A stretch of 30,638 bases of DNA from Frankiales bacterium (GTDB lineage Bacteria > Actinomycetota > Actinomycetes > Mycobacteriales > SCTD01), in contig JAOPWK010000112.1 of NCBI GenBank assembly GCA_025965735.1, positions 1 through 30,638 on the forward strand, written 5' to 3'. A program made the translations under genes and the position numbers. Below the pieces are notes generated by a model. That model saw only the letters and a program-made list of their open reading frames with translations, searched no databases and was not told the DNA's origin. Shown here one piece after another: positions 23,475-30,638 of this stretch (positions are counted from its first letter, which is position 1; each line of letters opens with the position of its first letter).

Positions 23475-24611
23475 GTGCCCGTGGCGCAGGCGACATGGCA
23501 GCGGGTCCAGCGTTCCTCGTCGTCCTTGAGCAGCAGATGCGTGCGGGTCATGGAGGAGCTGCCCTGGTTCGGCGCGCTCCCTCCGGAGCAGCGGTCCTAT
23601 GTCGGGCTGGTGCTGCAGGCGGGCCTGTCGACGTTCTCCCAGTGGCTCCGCTACCCGGACCAGCCGCTTCCGGTCGGTCCGGAGGTGTTCGCCGCGGCGC
23701 CGCGCGAGCTCGCCCGGGTCGTCAACCTGAAGCAGACCGTCCAGCTCATCCGGATCGCCGTCGACGTCGTCGAGCAGGAGACGTCGGCGCTCGCGGCGCC
23801 CGGCGACGAGGCAAGGCTGCACGAGGCGGTCCTGCGCTACTCCCGGGAGCTCGCCTTCGCCGCGGCTGATGTCTACGCCGCGGCTGCGGAGGCGCGCGGC
23901 GCGTGGGACGCCCGTCTCGAGGCGGGGGTGGTGGACGCGCTGGTGCGCGGGCACGCGGGAGAGCTGACGCTCTCGCGGGCCGCGACCCTGGGCTGGAACC
24001 GGGTGGACTGGACGCTGGCGCTCGCGGCACCGGTACCGCCCGACCTGGACGTGCCGCAGCTGCGGACCGGCGCGCGCCACAGCGGGCTGTCACTGCTCGT
24101 GGGGGAGGCCGACACCTCGCTGGTGCTCGTGGTCGGCGGAACGGGCGCCATGGCTGCCGCGGTGCGGCAGATCACCGCAGCCCTGCCGGAGGCCCCGGTC
24201 GTGGTCGGTCCGGTCGCCCGCGACCTGGCCGGAGCGGTGGTGTCGGTGCAGGAGGCACTGGCCGGGCTGTCGGCCGTGCGGGCCTGGCCGCAGGCCCCGC
24301 GACCGGTCCAGGCCGCGGACCTGCTGGCGGAGCGAGTCGTCCTCGGGGACGAGGCGGCGCGGCGGCGTCTGCTGGAGGACATCTACAGCCCGCTGGTGCT
24401 GGCGGGCGGTGATCTGCTGGCGACAGCCGCGGCCTACCTGGAGGGCGGCGGGTCGATCGAGGCAACCGGAAGGGCGCTGTTCCTGCATCCGAACACGGTG
24501 CGCTACAGGCTGAAGAAGCTCACCGATGTCACCGGACAAAACCTCACTCAGCCCCGGGGCGCCCTCGTGGTGCGGTTGGCGCTGCTCCTCGGGCGCACCC
24601 AGCCGTTGTAG
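23475..24611 (+). CDS. fasR: PucR-like fatty acid synthesis regulator FasR
   Basis: The 378-residue protein resembles Streptomyces FasR, the regulator encoded upstream of fabD-fabH-acpP-fabF. Conserved blocks are ELPWFGALPPEQRSYVGLVL near residue 30, AAPRELARVVNLKQTVQLIR near 80 and VYAAAAEARGAWDARLEAGV near 140. The C-terminus (SIEATGRALFLHPNTVRYRL onward) is the PucR-type HTH. FasR is known to activate the fab operon in Streptomyces; the same is likely here. The GTG at 23475 and one at 23481 are both possible starts, while an ATG at 23550 would drop a conserved-looking N-terminal helix. It ends 78 bases before fabD. Confidence 0.92.
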   Translation: MPVAQATWQRVQRSSSSLSSRCVRVMEELPWFGALPPEQRSYVGLVLQAGLSTFSQWLRYPDQPLPVGPEVFAAAPRELARVVNLKQTVQLIRIAVDVVEQETSALAAPGDEARLHEAVLRYSRELAFAAADVYAAAAEARGAWDARLEAGVVDALVRGHAGELTLSRAATLGWNRVDWTLALAAPVPPDLDVPQLRTGARHSGLSLLVGEADTSLVLVVGGTGAMAAAVRQITAALPEAPVVVGPVARDLAGAVVSVQEALAGLSAVRAWPQAPRPVQAADLLAERVVLGDEAARRRLLEDIYSPLVLAGGDLLATAAAYLEGGGSIEATGRALFLHPNTVRYRLKKLTDVTGQNLTQPRGALVVRLALLLGRTQPL

Positions 24612-24689
24612 GTTACTCACAAAGTCTTCGGAGGTTCTCCGTAGGAGGCGGACGCCGCGTCTGGCCTGCGCGGGGGGCAGGCTGGCCGC
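24609..24689 (+). promoter_or_regulatory. fab operon leader with candidate promoter and inverted repeat
   Basis: TAGGTT at 24609-24614 overlaps the fasR stop and fits TANNNT. Eight or so bases after the implied start lies CGGAG-GTT-CTCCG (24629-24641), a perfect five-base inverted repeat that might be an operator or a weak hairpin. The fabD GTG has only a weak ribosome site. This would be the place for a FasR site. Confidence 0.3.
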
Positions 24690-25559
24690 GTGCCCCTGCT
24701 TCTGTCGCCCGGTCAAGGATCCCAGTCCGTCGGCATGCTGACGGACTGGCTGGCCCTGCCGGGCGCCGCCGACCGGCTCGCGCGGTGGTCGGAGCTCGCC
24801 GGCCTGGACCTGGTGCGGCTGGGGACGTCCGCCGGTGCCGAGGAGCTCCGCCCCACGCAGGTGGCGCAGCCCCTGCTCACCGCCGCCGCTCTGCTGAGCG
24901 GTCGGGCCGTCCTGGCCGGCGCCGCACCGCGGGCGGTCTGCGGGCACAGCGTCGGCGAGCTGTCGGCGCTCGCCCTCGCGGGCGTGCTGACCGACGACGA
25001 GTCGATGGTGCTGGCCGCCGGCCGCGGCCGGCTGATGGCCTGGGCAGCAGCCGCCCGCCCCACCGGCCTGGTCGCCGTGCTCGGTGCCAGCGTCGATCCC
25101 CAGGCCCTGCTGGCCGCCGGGCTCGAGCTGGCCACGGTCAACGCTCCGGGGCAGGTGGTGCTCGGCGGCCCCATGGAGGCGCTGGAGGCGTGGACGCCGC
25201 CGCCGGGGGTGCGCGTGCGGCGGCTCGACGTGGCGGCCGCCTTCCACACGTCCGCGATGGCTCCCGCCGTCGACGGCTTCGCCCGGCTCGTCGCGGAGCT
25301 CTCGCCCCGGGACGCCAGGTGCGACGTGGTGGCCAACGCCGACGGGGCCGTGCTACGGGACGGGCGCACGTTGCTCGACCGTCTGGTCACCCAGCTCACG
25401 AGCCCGGTGCGCTTCGACCTGTGCCTCGGCGCCTTCCCGCCCGCGGACACGGTCGAGCTGGCTCCTGCCGGCGTGCTCGCGGCACTGCTGAAGAGGGCGC
25501 GGCCCGACCTTCGGGTGACCGCGCTGCGCAGCCCCGACGACCTGCTCGTGAGCGCGTGA
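24690..25559 (+). CDS. fabD: Malonyl-CoA:ACP transacylase FabD
   Basis: The 289-residue enzyme moves malonyl from CoA to acyl carrier protein, giving the extender for fatty acid synthesis. GQGSQSVGM near the N-terminus, GHSVGELSA with the nucleophile Ser87, and AAFHTSAM with the catalytic His186 are all present. It starts with GTG at 24690; no better start lies nearby. Its stop overlaps the GTG of fabH by four bases (GTGA), so translation is coupled. It is the first structural gene of the operon behind fasR. Length is slightly below the 300 or so residues typical of the family. Confidence 0.95.
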   Translation: MPLLLSPGQGSQSVGMLTDWLALPGAADRLARWSELAGLDLVRLGTSAGAEELRPTQVAQPLLTAAALLSGRAVLAGAAPRAVCGHSVGELSALALAGVLTDDESMVLAAGRGRLMAWAAAARPTGLVAVLGASVDPQALLAAGLELATVNAPGQVVLGGPMEALEAWTPPPGVRVRRLDVAAAFHTSAMAPAVDGFARLVAELSPRDARCDVVANADGAVLRDGRTLLDRLVTQLTSPVRFDLCLGAFPPADTVELAPAGVLAALLKRARPDLRVTALRSPDDLLVSA

Positions 25560-26497
25560 CCCCCGCTGCCCTGCTCGGCCTGGGCGCGCACCGCCCGGCG
25601 CACCGGGAGGACAACGCCGCCGTCGCCGCCCGCACCGGCTCCACCGACGCGTGGATCCGCGACCGCAGCGGCATCGTGACCCGCGGCATCGCCGGCCCCG
25701 ACGAGTCGGTCGTCGAGATGGCCGTCTCGGCCGGAGGCAAGGCGCTGGCCGCCGCCGGCCTCGTGCCGTCCGACGTCGACCTGGTCCTGGTGGCGACCTG
25801 CACGCTCACGCACGCCGTGCCCGGAGCCGCAGCCTCGGTCGCGGCGCGGCTCGGCACGGGTGGCTCCGGCGCCCTCGACCTCGGCGCCGCCTGCGCCGGC
25901 TTCACCTATGGGCTGTCCCTGGCCGCAGACACGGTGCGCGCCGGCAGTGCCCGCATCGTGCTGGTGATCGGCTCCGAGCGCTTCTCCGACATCCTGGACC
26001 CGTACGACCGGGGCACGGCCTTTTTGTTCGGTGACGGCGCCGGAGCGGCCGTCGTCGGCGTCGCCGACCAGGACGGTGTGGGGCCGGTCGTGTGGTGCAG
26101 CGACGGCGAGCAGGCAGGAGTGCTGCGCACGCAGGGGTTCCCGCCCGTCCTGCACATGGAGGGGCGCGCGGTCTACCGGTGGGCCACGAGCGCGGCGCCC
26201 GAGCTGGCGCGACGTGCCTGTGCCGCGGCAGGTCTTGAGCCCGAGCAGCTGGCGGCCTTCGTGCCGCACCAGGCCAACCTCCGCATCACCGACTCGCTCG
26301 TGAAGAGCCTCGGCCTGCCCCCGTCGGTCGTGGTGGCGCGTGACGTCGTGGACAGCGGCAACACCAGCGCCGCGTCCATCCCGCTGGCGCTCACCGAGCT
26401 GGTCGAGCAGGGAGCCGTGCACCGCGGCGACGCCGTGCTGCTGCTCGGCTTCGGCGCCGGCCTCACCGCCGCCGCCACCGTCATCCGCTGTCCCTGA
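25556..26497 (+). CDS. fabH: Beta-ketoacyl-ACP synthase III FabH
   Basis: The 313-residue condensing enzyme starts chains by joining an acyl-CoA to malonyl-ACP. The catalytic triad is complete: Cys113 (GAACAGFTYG), His238 (VPHQANLRI) and Asn269 (SGNTSAAS). Actinobacterial FabH enzymes often accept branched primers, which would give iso/anteiso fatty acids, but this cannot be judged here. The GTG at 25556 overlaps the fabD stop. The ACP gene follows after 33 bases with its own ribosome site. Confidence 0.95.
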   Translation: MTPAALLGLGAHRPAHREDNAAVAARTGSTDAWIRDRSGIVTRGIAGPDESVVEMAVSAGGKALAAAGLVPSDVDLVLVATCTLTHAVPGAAASVAARLGTGGSGALDLGAACAGFTYGLSLAADTVRAGSARIVLVIGSERFSDILDPYDRGTAFLFGDGAGAAVVGVADQDGVGPVVWCSDGEQAGVLRTQGFPPVLHMEGRAVYRWATSAAPELARRACAAAGLEPEQLAAFVPHQANLRITDSLVKSLGLPPSVVVARDVVDSGNTSAASIPLALTELVEQGAVHRGDAVLLLGFGAGLTAAATVIRCP

Positions 26498-26519
26498 CCC
26501 AACCCTCGCCCACCTCACC

Positions 26520-26524
26520 AGGAG
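26520..26524 (+). promoter_or_regulatory. Strong ribosome binding site of acpP
   Basis: AGGAG lies six bases before the acpP ATG. It is the only canonical site inside the fab chain and would let ACP be made in larger amount than its coupled neighbours. Confidence 0.55.
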
Positions 26525-26530
26525 AACCCC

Positions 26531-26791
26531 ATGACCACTGCCCCCATGCTGTCCCGCACCGAGCTGCTCTCCGGCCTTGCCGCCGTGCTCGAGGAGGTGG
26601 CCGGAACCCCGGCCGACAAGGTGGTGCCGGAGGCGACGTTCGACGCCGACCTGGACATCGACTCGCTGACGATGGTCGAGGTCGTCGTCGCGTGCGAGGA
26701 GCGCTTCGACGTGCGCATCCCGGACGAGGCGCTGGAGGGTCTGCGCACCGTCGGCGACGCGCTGGACCACATCGCCGGCGCCGCCGCATGA
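26531..26791 (+). CDS. acpP: Acyl carrier protein
   Basis: The 86-residue acidic protein carries the growing acyl chain. DIDSLTMVEVVVACEERF holds the Ser45 that receives 4'-phosphopantetheine, in the usual D-S-L context, followed by the recognition helix. ATG with AGGAG fixes the start. The N-terminus is a little longer than the E. coli protein. The stop overlaps the ATG of fabF (ATGA), so the two are coupled. Confidence 0.96.
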   Translation: MTTAPMLSRTELLSGLAAVLEEVAGTPADKVVPEATFDADLDIDSLTMVEVVVACEERFDVRIPDEALEGLRTVGDALDHIAGAAA

Positions 26792-27996
26792 CGTCGGTCG
26801 CCATCACGGGACTGGGTGCCCTCACCCCGCTCGGTCCGGACGTCACCGCACTCGAGGAGGGACTGCTGTCCGGTCGCTCGGGCGTCCGGCTGCTCGACGA
26901 GCCGGAGTTCGCCGACCTGCCGGCCCGCCTCGCGGCGACCGTCGACGTGGAGGGACGCCTGGAGCGGGTGGAGGCTCGCACCCTTGACCGGGTCCAGCAG
27001 CTGGCTCTGGTCGCCGCGCGGGAGGCGTGGGCGGACGCCGGCTCGCCGACGGTCGATCCCGAGCGGCTCGCGGTCGTCGTCGGCTCGGGGATCGGTGGCG
27101 CGCTCACCATCCTCGGGCAGGACCGCGTCCTGCGCGAGAAGGGTCCGCGCCGGGTCAGCCCGCACCTGATCCCGATGCTGATGCCGAACGGCCCGGCCGC
27201 CACCGTCGGCCTCGAGATCGGCGCGCGCGCCGGGGTGCACTGCCCCGTCAGTGCCTGCGCGTCCGGCGCGGAGGCGATCGCCGTGGCGCTGGAGCTGCTC
27301 CGGTCCGGCCGCGCCGATGTCGTCGTCGCGGGCGGGGCCGAGGCATGCGTGCACCCGCTGCCCCTCGCGGGCTTCGCGCAGATGCGGGCGCTGTCGACCC
27401 GGCACGACGAGCCGCAGGCGGCCAGCCGCCCGTACGACAAGGGACGGGACGGCTTCGTGCTGGGCGAGGGCGCGGGCATGCTGGTTTTGGAAACCGAGCA
27501 GCACGCCGCAGGTCGCGCCGCGCAGGTCCACGCGCATCTGGCCGGCGCCGGCATGGCCAGCGACGCTCACCACGTCACCGCTCCGGACCCGACCGGCTCG
27601 GGCGCAGCCCGCAGCATCACCGCCGCGCTGCGCGACGCGGGCGTCGGCCCGCAGGACGTGGGGCACGTGAACGCGCACGCGACCTCCACGCCGCTTGGGG
27701 ACCTGGCCGAGGCCAAAGCGCTCAACCTCGCCCTCGGGCGCCACCGCCCGCCGGTCACCGCGCCGAAGTCCTGCACGGGACACCTGCTCGGCGCGGCCGG
27801 TGCGGTCGAGGCCATCGCCGCTGTGCTCGCCCTGAGAAGTGGCCTGGTGCCGGCGATCCGCAACCTGGACGATCTGGACGACGAGGCTGACGTGGACGCC
27901 GTGCGCACCGTCACCCGGGAGCACCCGCACGACGTCGCGCTGAGCACGTCGTTCGGCTTCGGCGGGCACGACGTCTCACTGGTCCTCACGCGATGA
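26788..27996 (+). CDS. fabF: Beta-ketoacyl-ACP synthase II FabF
   Basis: The 402-residue condensing enzyme extends acyl-ACP with malonyl-ACP. The active site is complete: Cys157 (SACASGAEAI), His297 (NAHATSTPLGD) and His332 (SCTGHLLGAAG). The length and the FGFGGHDVSLVL end are standard for FabF. The ATG overlaps the acpP stop, and its own stop overlaps the accD ATG (ATGA). There is no chain-length-factor partner or second ketosynthase, so this is a primary fatty acid enzyme rather than a type II polyketide pair. Confidence 0.95.
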   Translation: MTSVAITGLGALTPLGPDVTALEEGLLSGRSGVRLLDEPEFADLPARLAATVDVEGRLERVEARTLDRVQQLALVAAREAWADAGSPTVDPERLAVVVGSGIGGALTILGQDRVLREKGPRRVSPHLIPMLMPNGPAATVGLEIGARAGVHCPVSACASGAEAIAVALELLRSGRADVVVAGGAEACVHPLPLAGFAQMRALSTRHDEPQAASRPYDKGRDGFVLGEGAGMLVLETEQHAAGRAAQVHAHLAGAGMASDAHHVTAPDPTGSGAARSITAALRDAGVGPQDVGHVNAHATSTPLGDLAEAKALNLALGRHRPPVTAPKSCTGHLLGAAGAVEAIAAVLALRSGLVPAIRNLDDLDDEADVDAVRTVTREHPHDVALSTSFGFGGHDVSLVLTR

Positions 27997-29378
27997 CCAG
28001 CGTCCTGATCCGGCCCGTGGCGGAGCAGGCCAGGCAGCGGCTGCACGCCCTGCTGGACATGCCGACCGTCCTGGAGGACGCCGATGGCGTGGTTGTCGCG
28101 CGCGGCGGCATCGGGGGCACGCAGGTGATCGCCTTCGCGACCGACGCCACGATCCAGGGCGGGGCCCTGGGCGAGGACAGCTGCCGTGCGATCACCGCGG
28201 CGACCGACCGGGCGACCGCCGAAGGTGCGCCGATCGTGGGCATCTGGCACTCCGGTGGCGCGCGGCTGCGTGAAGGTGTGTCCGGGCTGGCCGCCGTGGG
28301 TCGGATGTTCGCAGCCCAGGTGCGGGCCAGCGGCCATGTCCCCCAGATCTCGGTGGTGCTTGGCCCGGCCGCCGGGGGAGCGGCCTACGGGCCTGCCCTG
28401 ACAGACGTCGTCGTCATGGCTCCCGCCGGCCGGGTGCTGGTCACCGGGCCGGACATCGTCCGCAAGGTGACAGGTCAGGACGTCGACGCCGAGCGGCTCG
28501 GCGGGCAGGAGACGCACTCGCGCAGCGGCGTCGTCCATCTGGCCGCCGCCAGCGAGAGCGATGCGCTGCAGCAGGCACGCCGGCTCGTCGACCTGCTCTG
28601 CCGGCAGGGGACCGTGGACATCCGGCGCACAGACGGTCCTGACCCCGGCCCGCTCGTGCCCGGCGAGCACCGGGTGGCCTACGACGTCCGGCCGGTCGTC
28701 CGCGCCATCCTCGACGAGGCCACCTTCGTGGAGATGCAGGCCGGATGGGCCCGCAACGTCGTCACCGGGCTGGGGCGCCTGGCGGGGCGCACGGTCGGCG
28801 TGGTGGCCAACAACCCCATCCGGATGGCCGGCTGCCTGGACGCCACCAGCGGCGACAAGTCCGGCCGGTTCGTGCAGTGGTGCAACGCGCACGGTCTCCC
28901 GTTGCTGTTCCTCGTCGACGTGCCGGGCTACCTGCCGGGCGTCGGGCAGGAGGACGCCGGCGTGGTCCGGCGCGGCGCGAAGCTGCTGCACGCCTACGCG
29001 GCCGCGGAGGTGCCGCGGCTGACGGTTGTGCTGCGCAAGAGCTTCGGCGGCGCGTTCATCGCCATGGGGAGCAAGGGCCTGGGCGCGGATGCCGTCTTCG
29101 CCTGGCCCGGCGCGCAGGTGGACGTGATGGGGGCCGTCGCCGCGATCGAGGTGCTGCACCGGCGTGAGCTGGCCGCAGAGACTGACCCGCAGCGGCATGC
29201 CGACCTGGTGCTTGGTCTGGCCGCAGCGCACGAGGCGACGACCGGCGGCCTGGGCAGGGCCCTGAGCTGCGGCGCCGTGGACGAGGTGCTGCCCCCGCAC
29301 CTGACCCGGCGGAGACTCGTGGAGACGCTGGCCGGCCTGCCTGCGTCCCGCGGCCGGCACCGGAACCCGCCGCTGTGA
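27993..29378 (+). CDS. accD: Acyl-CoA carboxylase carboxyltransferase (beta) subunit
   Basis: The 461-residue protein has both halves of a biotin-dependent carboxyltransferase. WHSGGARLREGVSGL and GPAAGGAAYGPALTD form the N half and its oxyanion loop; FLVDVPGYLPGVGQED and SFGGAFIAMGSKGLGAD form the C half. It should move carboxyl from carboxybiotin to acetyl-CoA or propionyl-CoA, making malonyl- or methylmalonyl-CoA. It lacks the N-terminal zinc finger of E. coli AccD and is shorter than many actinobacterial forms of about 520 residues. No biotin carboxylase (alpha) gene is here. Placement inside the fab operon favours acetyl-CoA carboxylation. Both ends overlap neighbours by four bases. Confidence 0.9.
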   Translation: MTSVLIRPVAEQARQRLHALLDMPTVLEDADGVVVARGGIGGTQVIAFATDATIQGGALGEDSCRAITAATDRATAEGAPIVGIWHSGGARLREGVSGLAAVGRMFAAQVRASGHVPQISVVLGPAAGGAAYGPALTDVVVMAPAGRVLVTGPDIVRKVTGQDVDAERLGGQETHSRSGVVHLAAASESDALQQARRLVDLLCRQGTVDIRRTDGPDPGPLVPGEHRVAYDVRPVVRAILDEATFVEMQAGWARNVVTGLGRLAGRTVGVVANNPIRMAGCLDATSGDKSGRFVQWCNAHGLPLLFLVDVPGYLPGVGQEDAGVVRRGAKLLHAYAAAEVPRLTVVLRKSFGGAFIAMGSKGLGADAVFAWPGAQVDVMGAVAAIEVLHRRELAAETDPQRHADLVLGLAAAHEATTGGLGRALSCGAVDEVLPPHLTRRRLVETLAGLPASRGRHRNPPL

Positions 29379-30082
29379 GCGGCCGTTCGGTCCTGGTCAC
29401 CGGAGGCAACCGCGGCATCGGCCTGGCCGTCGCCCGCGACCTGCTCGCCCGTGGCCACCGGGTGGCGGTGACCAGCCGCGACGGGGAGGTCGGCGAAGGA
29501 CTGCTGTCGGTGAAGTGCGACGTCACCGACACCGCGCAGGTGGAGGCCGCCGTGACGCAGGCCGAGCAGGCGCACGGGCCGGTGGAGGTGCTGGTCGCCA
29601 ACGCCGGCGTCGCCGTGGACGGGCTGCTGCTGCGGGCATCCGACGAGGATGTGGCGCGGGTCCTGGACACCAATCTGGGAGGCGCGTTGCGTGTGGCCCG
29701 GCAGACCGCGCGAGGCATGCTGCGGCAACGCTGGGGGCGCCTGGTGTTCGTGTCCTCGGTGGTGGGTCTGTCCGGCAGCGCCGGCCAGGCCGCCTACGCC
29801 GCGAGCAAGTCCGGGCTCGTCGGCCTGTCGCGCTCGCTGGCCCGCGAGCTCGGCAGCCGTGGAATCACCAGCAACGTCGTCGCGCCCGGCTTCATCGACA
29901 CCGACATGACTGCCAGCCTCACGTCTGCCCGACGAGACGCCGTCCTGGCGGGGGTGCCGCTCGGCCGCAGCGGCACGGCGGAGGAGGTTGCCGCGGTCAT
30001 CGCGTTCCTGGCCTCGGACGAGGCGTCCTACGTCACCGGCGCGGTCCTGCCGGTCGACGGCGGACTGGGGATGGGGCACTGA
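29375..30082 (+). CDS. fabG: 3-oxoacyl-ACP reductase FabG
   Basis: The 235-residue short-chain dehydrogenase reduces 3-oxoacyl-ACP with NADPH. VTGGNRGIGLAVA is the cofactor loop, NAG the core structural motif, and Ser128, Tyr141 and Lys145 (Y-A-A-S-K) the catalytic set. The end, FLASDEASYVTGAVLPVDGG, is typical. It starts with GTG overlapping the accD stop; its own TGA shares one base with the ATG of the next gene. It supplies the first reduction after FabF; dehydratase and enoyl reductase genes are not in the window. Confidence 0.93.
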   Translation: MSGRSVLVTGGNRGIGLAVARDLLARGHRVAVTSRDGEVGEGLLSVKCDVTDTAQVEAAVTQAEQAHGPVEVLVANAGVAVDGLLLRASDEDVARVLDTNLGGALRVARQTARGMLRQRWGRLVFVSSVVGLSGSAGQAAYAASKSGLVGLSRSLARELGSRGITSNVVAPGFIDTDMTASLTSARRDAVLAGVPLGRSGTAEEVAAVIAFLASDEASYVTGAVLPVDGGLGMGH

Positions 30083-30638
30083 TGACCTCGCTCGCACAGC
30101 CACTCGGGCAGGTCGGCGAGGTGTCGTTCACCGTCCTGGGCGAGGGAGCGCCGGTGACCGTCTTCGCCCACGGGCTAGGCGGATCGCGGGCCGAGACCCG
30201 GCCGCTGGCCGCGCGGGTGACCGGCACACGGGTGCTGCTGGACCTGCGCGGGCACGGCGACAGCGGTCCCCTGCCCGACGGCTGGGACTACGACCTGCTG
30301 GCCGACGACCTGTCCGCGGTCGCGGACGCGACCGGCGCCACGAGAGCCGTCGGGCTGTCCGTCGGCTCAGGAGCCCTCCTGCGTCTGCTGTCACGTCGGC
30401 CGGACCGGTTCGAGCGGCTGGCCATGGTCATGCCCGCCGCGTTGGACGACGGCCGCGACGACGGGGCCACCGTGGCGATCCGGCGGCTCGGCAAGGCGAT
30501 CGACCGGCAGGACGCCGACGCGGTGGCCGCCCTGCTGCTGGCCGAGCTGCCGCCGGAGGTGCGCGCCCGGCGCGGGGTCGCCCTGCTCATGGCACGGCGG
30601 GCGACACAGCTCGTCCGGCGTCCGGCTCCGCGGCCGCG
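30082..30638 (+). CDS. Alpha/beta hydrolase (partial, cut by window edge)
   Basis: At least 185 residues are present and the C-terminus is missing. FAHGLGGSRAE (oxyanion HG), LLDLRGHGDSG and GLSVGSGALLRLL with nucleophile Ser93 mark an alpha/beta hydrolase of the esterase/thioesterase-like group. There is no signal peptide. The ATG shares one base with the fabG stop, so it is the last visible gene of the fab operon. A thioesterase or other acyl-processing role would fit the operon, but the substrate is not known and the catalytic His lies beyond the window. Confidence 0.8.
   Translation, partial: MTSLAQPLGQVGEVSFTVLGEGAPVTVFAHGLGGSRAETRPLAARVTGTRVLLDLRGHGDSGPLPDGWDYDLLADDLSAVADATGATRAVGLSVGSGALLRLLSRRPDRFERLAMVMPAALDDGRDDGATVAIRRLGKAIDRQDADAVAALLLAELPPEVRARRGVALLMARRATQLVRRPAPRP

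Noticed and set aside
26788..29378. Type II polyketide synthase cluster
   Set aside because: There is one ketosynthase with no chain-length factor, cyclase or aromatase, and FasR, FabD and FabH precede it, so it is primary fatty acid synthesis.
1..30638. CRISPR arrays, rRNA or insertion sequences
   Set aside because: No regularly spaced repeats, rRNA-like stretches or transposase genes with terminal repeats were seen.

Overview
The window is 30.6 kb of very GC-rich DNA from an actinobacterium. This rests on a Pup/20S proteasome operon whose PrcB and PrcA resemble the Streptomyces type, a type II fatty acid synthase operon headed by a PucR-like FasR regulator, an ArgP/LysG-LysE pair, a MocR regulator, frequent GTG starts and several probable leaderless genes with a TANNNT box just upstream of the start. 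I cannot name a genus.

Layout. (1) 1-2947, minus strand: a partial actinobacterial hypothetical gene behind a large secreted protein of unknown function. (2) 3067-7394, plus strand: a small Rieske protein, then pup, a frameshifted endonuclease VII-type gene, prcB, prcA, an FKBP-type lipoprotein, a ChaB-like protein and tryptophan 2,3-dioxygenase. (3) 7385-13078, minus strand: a secreted neutral-ceramidase-like protein, a flippase-like membrane protein, a PAP2/inositol-phosphorylceramide-synthase-like membrane protein and a short glycerophosphodiester phosphodiesterase, which together look like a lipid-processing group. (4) 13450-14018: a ruined subtilisin-like protease gene. (5) 14126-17842: a class III nucleotide cyclase fused to a STAND-type ATPase, divergent from a stand-alone cyclic-nucleotide-binding protein. 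(6) 17843-19324: a decayed tyrosine integrase and sequence without intact genes. (7) 19325-23378: two regulator/transporter pairs, EamA exporter with a MocR regulator, and LysE/ArgO exporter with a LysG/ArgP regulator, each divergently arranged. (8) 23475-30638: fasR-fabD-fabH-acpP-fabF-accD-fabG and a partial alpha/beta hydrolase, most joined by overlapping stop and start codons.

How the genes work together. The proteasome genes encode the tag (Pup) and the 20S core, but the Pup-handling enzymes (Dop, PafA) and the Mpa/ARC ATPase are not in the window. The fab operon makes malonyl-ACP, starts and elongates acyl chains and does the first reduction; its accD probably supplies malonyl-CoA. The two exporter/regulator pairs probably handle amino acids or related metabolites. 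The cyclase and the nucleotide-binding protein could form a local second-messenger pair.

The points most worth a second look are the CATG-overlapped divergent starts of the MocR/EamA pair, the ceramidase/flippase/PAP2/GDPD group, the cyclase and binding-protein pair, and the frameshifted endonuclease VII gene whose tail frame runs into prcB. I found no CRISPR array, rRNA, tRNA or intact mobile element.
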